Shown piece after piece: positions 43,875 to 52,551 of a stretch of 64,000 nucleotides of DNA. Location of the stretch: assembly GCA_964036195.1 (NCBI GenBank), contig CAXIWS010000476.1:124001-188000 (forward strand). Reading direction: 5' to 3'. The position numbers were made by a program, and so were the translations under genes. The stretch is from Sphaerolaimus hirsutus. Its lineage: Eukaryota > Nematoda > Chromadorea > Monhysterida > Sphaerolaimidae. Numbering within the stretch: the first letter of the stretch is position 1; each line of letters begins with the position of its first letter. The notes under the pieces are model-generated. The model saw only the letters and a program-made list of their open reading frames with translations, was not told where the DNA came from and did no database searches.

Positions 43875-46800
43875 GGCTTTCCCTGTTGAACTTCTCAGGA
43901 CTCTATCCGATGCTGAGTTCCTCTGAGCAGGGTTTGGTACAGAGTCTCTGTTCGAGCTCTGATTTCTGACATGTTTCTGGACAATTGCTGGGTCCAGTAA
44001 ATCCACTTTGACTGTCACTGCTGTCTCTGGGATATCCATTGTCTTTGAATTGATTTCCAACGGATACAATTGATTGAGTGGTCTGCTGACCACATTTCTG
44101 TTGGCAGTTCTGACTTTTGCTGAGCGAATCTGTCCATCTTTGCTGCGCTCTAACTGCTCGATGCAACCCATCCTCCATGCACCTCTGGGCATGTTCTCTT
44201 CATAAATCAGCACAACTTCATTCACTTTGGGTTCTTGAGTCTCTGTAAATCTGCCATGTTTGTGTGTCACCTGAGTCCTTTCCCTCAAGCTCGGGATATA
44301 CTCTTGATGCCACAAGTCCCAGAACTTATCCAAAGTTTGCTGGGTTGTCTCCCAATATTTCTGCAGTTTCGCTGCGTTATCCATTCTGGGCACAAATTCT
44401 CCATCTTTGTCTGCGTCAAACTGTGGTGCTCCAATCTGACCTTCCCCTGTCAGGAAGTCTTTTGGCGTCAGCACTCTGAGGCTCTTTACATCACCATAGA
44501 TGTAAGAGATTGGCCTGCTGTTGATCACTGCCTCGACTTCTGGCAGAAGTGTCAACAATTCTTGCAGGGTTAACATTCTGTGCCCTACAGCTGCCTTGAA
44601 ATGTTTCTTGGTGATACCCACCATTCTCTCATAAACTCCTCCCTGCCATGGTGCCATAGGAGTAGTCATGTTCCACTGGATTTGTTGCTGTGAGCAGTAA
44701 GTCTGTACTGCTCCACTTTTGACCATTTCTGACCATTCTTCTCCAGTGTTGATGGCCTTGTCCGTGCTTGTGCTGAGCACTTTCTCTGTCAATTTGAATT
44801 GCGTTGCATTGTCTGAAATCACTGTCTCAGGCTTTCCACGCCTGGCGATGAATCTCCTGACTGCATTCAGGAATTCCTGTGCTGTCATGTCCAGCACACT
44901 TTCCAGGTGAACTGCACGTGTCACCATACATGTGAACAAACAGATCCACATTTTCCTGTGATCTTTGTCCACTTTGTACCAAACTGGTCCCAAATAATCC
45001 AAACCCGTGTACTGGAACGGTCTGGCTCTCTGAACTCTAGTTTCCGGTAAATCTGGCATTGGTGGAAGTTGGTACGGCTTCGCTCCCAATTTCTTACAGG
45101 TTGGGCAGGTTCTGGTCACATTGTAGATCACTCTTCTGCCCTGTGTAATCCAGTACTTTTGTCTGATTGCTGCCAATGTGTGTTGCACTCCTGCGTGCAT
45201 CAACTTCTCATGCTGGTCTCTGACAATCAGCTGAGTCACTGTAGCCGTTGCTGGCAACAGTATGAGTGGCACTGTGACCTCCTGTGGGTCTGTATGCTCC
45301 ATTCTGCCGTGGCACTTCAGGATTCCATCCTGATGCATTTGCACATTGAGCCATTTGATCAACTGCTGGTCTGCAGCTGTTTTCTTGCTATTCTGGCTGC
45401 CTCTGCTATGGCCTGTTATCAGAATCTCTGCCACTCCTTTGTAATAATTTTGTTGCGTCACTTTGATCCAATATTTCAACGCACTCTCTCTCTCTTCAAT
45501 ACTGATAATTCCCTGTGGTTTCATTGTACCACAGATACTTTTCATGATTTCTGACAATCCATTCTGACTGTCATTTTTGCTGCGCTTTTTGTGCATCTGT
45601 CGCACAAATCTCATCACGTATACTGTTGTATCTAGTAACTTTGTCAGTGATGAGAATCTCTGAATCTCAATTCCCAATGGGTTGCTTTGCTTGCTTTCAT
45701 CAGCTTGCACATTGCTGGCATCTGGGTCACTGACCACTTGCTGTGTGGCGCCCAGGTAAATTGGACTGGCTTTTGGGAACTTGAGCTCTTCTTTCTTGAT
45801 TTCTGCCATTACTTCTGGCGTGACTGGCTCCACTTTTGGCTCTGGCCACTCTCCAGTCATTAGCCATTCTGGCCCCTTCCACCACAGGTTACTGCCTTCC
45901 AACTCTGACATATTCATGCCTCTTGTGGCCATGTCAGCTGGGTTCTCTAGTCCTGCGATGTGTCTGATGTGCATGTTCTCTGTCTCGCTCTGAATTTTCC
46001 TGATTTCATCCAATCTGTTCTTGACAAAACATGCCAGTGGCTTCGCGGTTGTCAGCCACTTCAGACAACAGGTTGAATCTGACCATACAACTGTTTGACT
46101 GAATTTGACGTCCTTGAGCTCTTTGTGAATAAACTTTGACATTCTGCTGCCGATCAACATCGCTAACAATTCCAGCCGTGGAATTGTCACTTCTGGTTTC
46201 TTTGGAGCGAGTCTCAATCTGGAGTACAGCAGGCTTGACGTGCCGCTGTCATTTTCTGTTTTCTGGCATATATATGCCGCTGCGCTGTATGCCATTGCTG
46301 AGGCATCGACGAAAATGTGCAGTTGTGTATCTGCACCACTCTGATAATTCAAATTTCGGTTGAACTTGATCTGTCCAACTTTGAGCAATTCTGTCTCCAA
46401 TTGCTGCCAAATTGCTGTCTGTTCCTCAGATAGGGGAGTATCCCACTCTTTGGCACTTGGTCCTGAATGCCATAACGTTTGCAAAAATCTCTTTGCTGGC
46501 AGTAGGACAGGACTGATGAGTCCCATTGGATCAAAACATCCCGCAGTCACCTTTGCAACTGTCCTTTTCGTGGGAAGTTTGATTTTCTGGTCAGTTTCTG
46601 ATAATTGTGATTGCTGGACTGTTTTTGGCGTTTTCAGCCACATCTGGTCGCTTTCTGTGTCCCATTTCATTCCTAGGACTGTTGTGACAATTTCCTTGGC
46701 CACATCTGACTCTGCCAATTGCCAAGTAAAGCTCTTGTTGTTGCTGTTCCATTCTCTCAGATTCATCTGTGCTTCTGTGAACAGCACTTTGGATTCCTGG

Positions 46801-49800
46801 TACAATTTGATTGCTTTCTGCTCTGTGTCCACACTGAGGATCAAATTATCCACGTACAGATTTTCACCGATCAATCTTGCATTCTCTGTGTCAGCTTGAT
46901 TCAGGTGGTATCTGACTGTCAGCGCCAGCAGCGCTGGGCTGCAGATTATACCAAATGGTACTCTGGCAAATCTGTAAATCTGAATGTTGTCCTCCATGGA
47001 TGGTTTCGTGGGATCCTTGTACCACAGAAATCTTGTCACATCTCTGTCACTGTCCTGCAGACTAATCTGCAGAAACGCTTTCTCTATATCTGCGACCAGG
47101 GCGATTCCATGCAACCGGAATCGCATCAGCATCCCTACCAGCTGTGGTAGTATCACTGGACCGCGGTACATGCACTCATTCAAGCTTGGCATGCCTGGCG
47201 GTTTCGCTGAGGCGTCATATACCTCTCTGACCTTTGTGGTAGTTTTCTCTGGCGTTATCACTGGTTGATGAGGCAATATATGGAACTTTCTGCCATCCAT
47301 AATATCCTTTTGAACTTTCTCAATCACTCCTTGCTCCTCTTGCGCTTTCATGATTGCCTGAATCTTCTCTAGTAATTCTGGGTCTCTTTTGAGCCTGTTG
47401 GTGAGGTACCTGAACCTCTTGAACGCCATTGCTTTGTTATCTGGGAGTTCATGCAAATTTGGTTTGTACATGAACTTTACAGAGTACCGTCCATCTGGGT
47501 TTCTCTGTACACTCTCATTGAATTGCTTGATGGCCTCATCATCCTCGACGAGGTCTGGCTGGTCCATTATGCCAATGGTATCTAGTCTATCCATGTCTTT
47601 GACATTTGGTACAGGAGCAATTGACAATGGTGCCTCCTCGTACCACTTTTCTCTCTGAATTTGATGCACAATTGTGTTGACCACCACCGGATATGCGCCA
47701 TCCGTGGTCCATTGATTTCTGTTGCTCGTCAGCTGCCCACCTCCCATCAGTAATCCCAATTCTGATGGAATGACATACAATCCTGACGGAAGTCTGGTGG
47801 TGCTGGTGTTTCTGGACATCAAGTCCCAGAAATAATTCAAGCCCACTATAATGTCTGGCTTGAACTTGTACTCTGTCCCTTTTTCCTTGGGAATTCTGTC
47901 TGCAAAGTAACTCTCATCCGGGAAGTACTTCTGCAGGTATTTTTCGTCCTGTTCTGACACAGGCACTTTGACTTGTTCTGTGGTCAACGTCGGGACCACA
48001 TCAGCCACCATATCAACTTTCTGGCCATTTCTGAGCCGCATTCTGAATTCCACTTGCTGTACTACTTTATAGTGTGGCTTTTCATTTCCGAATGTGTACA
48101 CCTGGATGTGGTGTTCACCCGTACTCTTTAAATTGAGTTTCTTGGCCACTTTCTCTGACATGTACGTTCCCTGGGATCCTGTGTCCAGGAACGCTTGAAT
48201 CTGTAGTGGTGGCTGTTCAGGCTCCATCTCTGTATCCATTTCTGAAGCCTCAATCACGGTTCTGGCTGTCATCAGCATTGACATATTCCTGTTTACTGAC
48301 AGGTTCACTGACGTATTCTCTTGCTTTGTATTTGGTTCTGTAACCACTGTGCTGGATATGGTTTCTGTCTCTACCATTTCTGGTCCAGCTTCTTCCACAG
48401 TGACACAATTCACTGTGGCTTTTCTCTGTTGGCTCTGTGCTGGTCGACCGGCTGTCGGCACAGACTTTCTGCCATTGTTTGCTGCTTGCTGGCCATTCTG
48501 TTGACCATTCGCTCTGAACGCTGGAATTTGCCGTCCAGCGTTTCCATTGCCATTGTCACCAAATTTCTCTGGGCACACCGCAGTGTGGTGCCTATTGGAC
48601 TTGCAATAGAAGCAACTTCTCGTAAATTGACATTGATTCATATAATGCCCTTTCTGCAGGCATCTCAGGCATCGCTCTGCCTTTGACAAAATCACTCTCC
48701 TTTCTCTGGCAGTTTTGAACTTTGGACATTTATCGTTAAAGTGTAATTGCTGTGTGTCATTGCAGAACACACACGGCCTCCCAGGATTCATGAATCCAGT
48801 CTGTGGTGCACTCTGTCCATTCTGGATCACAGACATGCTCCCTGTGCTGGTCCTAGGATTCTCTGGCCCTCTAAATCGATTCCCATTGCCTTGGAACCGA
48901 TTATTGAATTGCTGTGCGCGGGGATTATTCCCGAATCCCTGGCGCGATTGCTGAACTGGTGCCTCAGTTTGCTGTGCGTGCTGTACAGCCTCACTGAGCG
49001 CTAGCTGCTTGCCAAACAGCTCTCTGAATTTTTCCACCGTCAAGGCTTCCTCAGTTCCCTGTTCCTTCTGGATTTCTCTGAGAACCTCGGGTGGCACTTT
49101 CTGTTGCAGCTGGCTCAACAGCATTGGATGCTCCACTGATTCACCCAGTGACTCCAACTGCTGGAGCAGCCTTTCAATTGCATCAAACAAAATTCTCATA
49201 TCCTGACAGGTATTCCTGGCCTGTCGCAACTTCATGATATTACTCATCAGCGTGTTTCTGACCACAACTGGCTGATCATATCTCTTCTTGAGCATTGCAA
49301 TTGCGGGTGCGTAATTCTCTGCGGTCACACTCAATCCACTGATCATGCCAAATGCTGAGCCTTTCAGCAAGCTCCTCAAGTATGAAAACTTGGAAATGTC
49401 CTCCAAATCTGTCCGATTGTGAATGTGGGATTCGAACATTTGCCACCATGATCGAAATTTGACAATTTCCCCAGTAAACTGTTCCACTTCCAGTTTCTGT
49501 AATTTGACGCTCTTTGCTGTGGTTGCATTGGTTGAACTGGCCCCTGGAGCAGCTCCCTGAGCTGTCAGAGCCATCTGGGCAGCCATCTGCTGTATGAATG
49601 CTGTATTGACTTCATACATGGTATTTCCACTCTGTTGCTGGATCATGTCTTGCAACTCTTCGATGTACACATTCATGGCTACCACTTTCTGTGTCACCAA
49701 GTCTGACATATTTGCATATTCCTCATATGAGTCTTGGTATATCTTCTGTTCTTGTTCCATCTGGTCGGGTTCGTCAATGTCTTTGACGATATCCCTCCAT

Positions 49801-50021
49801 GCGTCAAATTGAGTTTTCACTGCATTCATTGCACTTTCCAATTTTGCACCCTCCTGTTTGACAGATGCAATCACTCTTCTCATTTCTGTTCTCTTTTCTT
49901 CCTTTGTTGCTCCCGCAAATAACTCTGGGTCATACTTGGCAAATTCTCTTGCCAATCTACTTTCCACCCTGTGCTTTGCTGGCCCCAGGGTCTTTCTGAT
50001 GTGACCCGTTGGTGAAACCAT
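41319..50021 (-). CDS. Gag-Pol-Env polyprotein of element 2 (2900 aa)
   Basis: Colinear with the element 1 protein over all 2900 residues without a gap, with the same domains and catalytic residues: DTGS protease, RT with D978 and YVDN, RNase H D1239/E1284/D1315/D1363 followed by the usual ATRG, integrase HHCC and D1675/D1737/E1798, and Env. The ATG at 50021 is in strong context (AAAATGG). The open frame extends 40 codons further upstream to an ATG at 50141, but element 1 is frameshifted there, so the extension is probably not used. Differences from element 1 are scattered but cluster at about 1525-1550 and in the Env signal peptide (about 2045-2080). The basic motif before residue 2366 reads KTKR instead of RTKR. 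Confidence 0.95.
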   Translation of the reverse strand: MVSPTGHIRKTLGPAKHRVESRLAREFAKYDPELFAGATKEEKRTEMRRVIASVKQEGAKLESAMNAVKTQFDAWRDIVKDIDEPDQMEQEQKIYQDSYEEYANMSDLVTQKVVAMNVYIEELQDMIQQQSGNTMYEVNTAFIQQMAAQMALTAQGAAPGASSTNATTAKSVKLQKLEVEQFTGEIVKFRSWWQMFESHIHNRTDLEDISKFSYLRSLLKGSAFGMISGLSVTAENYAPAIAMLKKRYDQPVVVRNTLMSNIMKLRQARNTCQDMRILFDAIERLLQQLESLGESVEHPMLLSQLQQKVPPEVLREIQKEQGTEEALTVEKFRELFGKQLALSEAVQHAQQTEAPVQQSRQGFGNNPRAQQFNNRFQGNGNRFRGPENPRTSTGSMSVIQNGQSAPQTGFMNPGRPCVFCNDTQQLHFNDKCPKFKTARERRVILSKAERCLRCLQKGHYMNQCQFTRSCFYCKSNRHHTAVCPEKFGDNGNGNAGRQIPAFRANGQQNGQQAANNGRKSVPTAGRPAQSQQRKATVNCVTVEEAGPEMVETETISSTVVTEPNTKQENTSVNLSVNRNMSMLMTARTVIEASEMDTEMEPEQPPLQIQAFLDTGSQGTYMSEKVAKKLNLKSTGEHHIQVYTFGNEKPHYKVVQQVEFRMRLRNGQKVDMVADVVPTLTTEQVKVPVSEQDEKYLQKYFPDESYFADRIPKEKGTEYKFKPDIIVGLNYFWDLMSRNTSTTRLPSGLYVIPSELGLLMGGGQLTSNRNQWTTDGAYPVVVNTIVHQIQREKWYEEAPLSIAPVPNVKDMDRLDTIGIMDQPDLVEDDEAIKQFNESVQRNPDGRYSVKFMYKPNLHELPDNKAMAFKRFRYLTNRLKRDPELLEKIQAIMKAQEEQGVIEKVQKDIMDGRKFHILPHQPVITPEKTTTKVREVYDASAKPPGMPSLNECMYRGPVILPQLVGMLMRFRLHGIALVADIEKAFLQISLQDSDRDVTRFLWYKDPTKPSMEDNIQIYRFARVPFGIICSPALLALTVRYHLNQADTENARLIGENLYVDNLILSVDTEQKAIKLYQESKVLFTEAQMNLREWNSNNKSFTWQLAESDVAKEIVTTVLGMKWDTESDQMWLKTPKTVQQSQLSETDQKIKLPTKRTVAKVTAGCFDPMGLISPVLLPAKRFLQTLWHSGPSAKEWDTPLSEEQTAIWQQLETELLKVGQIKFNRNLNYQSGADTQLHIFVDASAMAYSAAAYICQKTENDSGTSSLLYSRLRLAPKKPEVTIPRLELLAMLIGSRMSKFIHKELKDVKFSQTVVWSDSTCCLKWLTTAKPLACFVKNRLDEIRKIQSETENMHIRHIAGLENPADMATRGMNMSELEGSNLWWKGPEWLMTGEWPEPKVEPVTPEVMAEIKKEELKFPKASPIYLGATQQVVSDPDASNVQADESKQSNPLGIEIQRFSSLTKLLDTTVYVMRFVRQMHKKRSKNDSQNGLSEIMKSICGTMKPQGIISIEERESALKYWIKVTQQNYYKGVAEILITGHSRGSQNSKKTAADQQLIKWLNVQMHQDGILKCHGRMEHTDPQEVTVPLILLPATATVTQLIVRDQHEKLMHAGVQHTLAAIRQKYWITQGRRVIYNVTRTCPTCKKLGAKPYQLPPMPDLPETRVQRARPFQYTGLDYLGPVWYKVDKDHRKMWICLFTCMVTRAVHLESVLDMTAQEFLNAVRRFIARRGKPETVISDNATQFKLTEKVLSTSTDKAINTGEEWSEMVKSGAVQTYCSQQQIQWNMTTPMAPWQGGVYERMVGITKKHFKAAVGHRMLTLQELLTLLPEVEAVINSRPISYIYGDVKSLRVLTPKDFLTGEGQIGAPQFDADKDGEFVPRMDNAAKLQKYWETTQQTLDKFWDLWHQEYIPSLRERTQVTHKHGRFTETQEPKVNEVVLIYEENMPRGAWRMGCIEQLERSKDGQIRSAKVRTANRNVVSRPLNQLYPLEINSKTMDIPETAVTVKVDLLDPAIVQKHVRNQSSNRDSVPNPAQRNSASDRVLRSSTGKATVTTSNLVIGMLGMVLVLTGMSESATLREASKAYSEVFSRTYVLETSTVRPPSLAAHHGLPPLPSEWPPKSVREMQTYERFKDAIKDHPVEQVINSQSQKYQICTSGRHGHALTVPEEVQCHIPPRNFVKAMKVTLYAQRQIPQKEKAYRCYIRIKEIITHTSFWGAKGITGNFEKYQQVGVVACNYARIHKMFRGTPLVEMEPRVWTTNQTLNVKYSWCCHDKENVVSNFYMEEGTVASLDGKTVISDLQDFSQCRAMMGHCRDHNYGITVWDTENFKHQCAYERIGRFKSEISGQTIIVSKLQAAYSHSNKTKRPIGSECVPGDTYYTDQGGVFIQFDRREDVPVEWAMPGKIVEARESTISGTLYARLDDRNSKFQFLQHVVREMTQAQFAIVWHQLCQLRKNQLDMLTQLFRIDPTLGIRAMLGRQDVHAEWAGEAIMFWECKEVQPYIIYQTGRVRETCYKYTPMRLDKEGPLWFKSPGSRDLVEKSPEEDCSHTTPHLYRNEHGQWKSAHGMVHVTETPIEMTWKGQWQAFTFDAPHLFTNIVNRATNFMDVRGQIQRLQNLEHVQNQLIDYTADMSLDPRVIRNSIEGIGAGIGQTAAGIGKAYGHYISGVSKGYTNFMGGMLKGPFQVIINTIAMLLGITILVAGIVAAGYLWYNWRIATGKPVIPPCVYTCIWKCIVCPFKCIWLCFRAVRYTIKKSTQKETNYPQRKVRKTELRPAIKRRARSNSTQSVRFARRAETEDRMAKSLSAYVQPDESSADEGQVRARNRDSVHMPDIRKFTTRERAGSDTGNYLLHHQARSALASPATGPATSRTPTTSRTTTFTTEATVETPLITLAPTTTSM
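44052..45239 (-). other. Integrase domain, element 2
   Basis: Residues about 1595-1990. HHCC zinc module, catalytic D1675, D1737 and E1798, and the DUF5641-like tail are all present. One substitution (Gly to Cys) falls inside the second zinc pair's neighbourhood relative to neither catalytic residue: it is at 1952 in the tail, where element 1 has Arg. Confidence 0.88.
45906..46334 (-). other. RNase H domain, element 2
   Basis: Residues about 1230-1372, with D1239, E1284, D1315 and D1363, and Arg at 1367 as in the family consensus. Confidence 0.88.
46662..47444 (-). other. Reverse transcriptase domain, element 2
   Basis: Residues about 860-1120, with motif A D978 and the YVDN box at 1056-1059. 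The Asn codon is the same as in element 1. Confidence 0.9.
47757..48209 (-). other. Aspartic protease domain, element 2
   Basis: Residues about 605-755, with DTGS at 613-616 and the closing DIIVG strand. Two neighbouring residues at 717-718 differ from element 1 (Glu-Tyr against Asp-Cys). Confidence 0.88.
48222..50021 (-). other. Gag region, element 2
   Basis: Residues 1 to about 600, with the DUF1759-like part and the same three zinc clusters. Differences from element 1 are mostly in the N-terminal 45 residues and the Gln/Asn-rich linker. Confidence 0.88.
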
Positions 50022-50059
50022 TTTCGCTGATGAATTTTCCTTCACTTTCTCTTTATAGT

Positions 50060-50563
50060 GCGTCGCCTGTGACGCTTGGGACGCTTCTCTGCGTCTTTCT
50101 GTGTAGTGCTCTGTGCACCACGGATTTGTTGTACCACGCACAATACCAATGCAGTCCTACAGGCCCCTGACGTGTTCTCACGCGTTGACCTTTACTGCAC
50201 TGGCACCAGGTGTGTTCCTAAAGCCCCTGACGTGATTGTTTACACGCGTTGACTTCAACACACCGGTCAAATCCACCTGGACAATAAACAATTTATTTGC
50301 CCAGCAGTGTGCACCCAAGGAGGGTCCGTACACACTCTTTCTGAGCGCTCTGGCGCTCTTTCTGGCACGCCTGTGTGCCTTGTGACCACGCCGGCCACTT
50401 GCTTTCCTGAGCGGCTCCTGTGCCGCTGTGCGCAGTGCTGCGCTTGCCGTGTCGCTTGTGACACGTTTCTGTGCACTCTGGTGCACTTTCCGATTCTGGG
50501 CAGTGTTTCTGTACACTGCTCTGCAATTGCGCCTGTGCAATGCAGTTTTCTGACACTTTTGTG
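50060..50563 (-). other. Array of short hairpins in leader, element 2
   Basis: Same array as in element 1. The first hairpin has loop GCCTGT instead of TCCTGT. The hairpin CGTGTC/GACACG keeps its stem while its loop changes from ACCTGT to GCTTGT. One stem near 50101-50118 gains a mismatch, and the terminal pair of the long stem near 50520-50546 is lost. Overall, stems vary less than loops between copies. Confidence 0.7.
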
Positions 50564-50636
50564 CTGTCTGATCTGATGGTACCGAGCAGGCACAGCGTGT
50601 ATATTTGATGGGAGCTCCGCAAAGCCCCTACACGCT

Positions 50637-50658
50637 ACCAAATATCCTAATATTTGGT
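50637..50658 (-). other. 9-bp leader hairpin with a compensatory change, element 2
   Basis: ACCAAATAT / ATATTTGGT around CCTA. The A-T pair replaces the G-C pair of element 1 at the same position. Confidence 0.75.
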
Positions 50659-51229
50659 TTTCAAATCCACTCTCTGTCAGCTACAGCCCTCTGTCAGCTA
50701 CAGCCCTTTGTACACTGATACCCCTACTTTTGCACTTCCGAGGTATGAGTCCACTCTTACCCAGTGGAGCGAGGGACCTCCGCGAATGCCCAAAAAACAG
50801 CCCTTTGACTAGCGTGGCTCTGTGGCGATCCTGTCTCCGTCAGGTCACCCTCCCTTGGCATAGGAAGGACGTGCGAGCGGTCACTGGAGTCCAGATGTCC
50901 AGGAGCGTCCAGCGAAAGTTTGACCACCGTCCGACAATGACTCCTTGTCAAATGCCGGTGCCGCCCAGCGTCTAGCACCTTGCCAGAACACTGGTGAAAG
51001 CTGCCTGAAATCCTGACAGGCTTGTCAGAACTCCAGTGTCCTCCGCGCGTGAGCGTAGAACCGCTCCCAGGATGTAGACAGGAGTGCCGTGACTTTGGCA
51101 CAATGCTGTCTGCAAATCAACAGCCAACGCTCAGCCAAGGCCAATTGATGTTCAGCAGGACTTTTGAAGTTCTGCCAACTGCCGCACAGTGTCCGTTCCG
51201 GCTTGGTGATAGCACAATGTCATGCAATC

Positions 51230-51247
51230 ACCCTGCTCGCTGCGCCA
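51230..51247 (-). other. Primer binding site, tRNA-Ser type, element 2
   Basis: Identical 18-nt site, TGGCGCAGCGAGCAGGGT in the sense of the element, directly adjoining the 5' LTR. Confidence 0.82.
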
Positions 51248-52546
51248 TGTGGTGAAGCCACCGAAGTCAGCGTCTTCTACCACCGAATCCGGCTGCTTCA
51301 AGACCGTAATGAGAAACGGCCTTTAGAGTGGTTGATTTCCCGTTGTTGCCGAACGTCCACTTGTCGACAGCCAAGTTGAGTTTATTTCGTAGTTGTGTGT
51401 TGAGAAGGGGTTTCGAGATTATTTCAGGTACTTTATTTCGATCAGATACAGCGTGTTACAAAAGCGCAAAGCCTAGCGAGCTTCCTAGTCGAAGTTTCTA
51501 TCGCTAGCTTATTTTGTTCACTTGGGGTGGGTCCGCAGACTGAAGTAAAAACTCTCAAAGTAGCTAAGACACGGAATTCACGTATAGAAAAACAGCTACA
51601 GTAACTTCCTAATACAAATGCACAAATAAGACATAAATGCAGCAAATAAACACATCTAGCCGAAACAGTTGCCTTATACTGCGTGTGCATACATTCAAAT
51701 AATTATGGTAAAGAAATACCAGGTACAAATTGGGCTAATGGAAAAACTATTAATCTTGAGAGGCGCGAAGTCGGCAAACTCGGCCGATTTACTAATTTGT
51801 TCCAATTTGTCAAAAAACATTGACGCACATTGGAACTAATAAAATAGGGTTTGAAACTGCAAATAGTGGTGTAAATGTTCCTAATGACATAAATAGAGCA
51901 GGGTATATTCGATATAATAATAATAATCACTTCCTGGAAACGTATATTTCATAATTGGCAAATTGGGACTTATTCGAGGTAAATGGGTATATAATTGAGC
52001 AGAGTTTATAATATATTCGATTGAGCAAGGTATTATAATTATTAAGTAAATATAAATATAAGTTGTGGACAAGGTTAAACAATTATGCCTACGCGAAGGG
52101 CTTCGTAAAACACGTACAGTAAATGCTAGTTGCATATAGGGCACTATTTCTCCATTAGGACGTTGGCCTAGATAATTACGCAGCACGTAGATATTTACAA
52201 AATTTGACTTTTGTAAACTGCAAGTAAACTATGTAAATGTATATATAATCATGATCAGAAAATTACGGCGAGTTGAATGAGCCTAATTTTATATTAATAC
52301 ACCTAATAACAACTTATTTGACCTCTTAACCTAAACATTCCACATAAACCTATCAATAACTTATAAAATACTTTCCTAATTGAATATTCTCCATGGATAC
52401 GTAATAAGTATAGGAAATACAATTTGCGTGGTAAATAAATATAGTGCATGAAAGTAAAATAGTGCAAATAAGTAAATATGCAAATATGAGCCTAATTATC
52501 AATTCTCTGTATTTCTTTATCCATCCATTTTGCCACGGTCAGCACA
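51248..52546 (-). repeat. 5' LTR of element 2 (1299 bp)
   Basis: Partner of 39978-41276. In the sense of the element it starts TGTGCTGACC at 52546 and ends CACCACA at 51248. Confidence 0.95.
52005..52010 (-). promoter_or_regulatory. Candidate TATA box in 5' LTR, element 2
   Basis: TATAAA in the same context as in element 1. Conserved between copies, but not the only AT-rich candidate. Confidence 0.3.
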
Positions 52547-52551
52547 GATTG
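52547..52551 (+). repeat. Target site duplication GATTG, right copy (element 2)
   Basis: Identical to 39973-39977. The satellite resumes with aatcacgattc. Confidence 0.95.

Larger units (their letters stand above)
50022..51247 (-). other. 5' leader of element 2 (1226 bp)
   Basis: Counterpart of the element 1 leader. It contains the hairpin array (50060-50563), the covarying hairpin (50637-50658), the 17-bp doublet, and upstream open frames of 114 codons (51101-50757), 124 codons (50641-50267) and 120 codons (50540-50178) on the sense strand. Confidence 0.75.
39978..52546 (-). mobile_element. Full-length BEL/Pao LTR retrotransposon with env (element 2)
   Basis: A 12,569-bp sister copy of element 1 in the same orientation: 5' LTR 51248-52546, primer binding site 51230-51247, leader 50022-51247, gag-pol-env frame 41319-50021, 3' LTR 39978-41276, target duplication GATTG. 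I saw no difference between the two 1299-bp LTRs, so this insertion is very recent. LTRs are 46 bp longer than in element 1 and the coding regions differ by a few percent without any indel, so the two are independent insertions of one family and not a segmental duplication. It keeps Arg at residue 1367 of RNase H and is the better candidate for an active copy. Confidence 0.95.

Noticed and set aside
22466-52546. The two elements as one segmental duplication
   Set aside because: Different target duplications, different LTR lengths and a few percent internal divergence while each LTR pair is nearly identical: two independent insertions.
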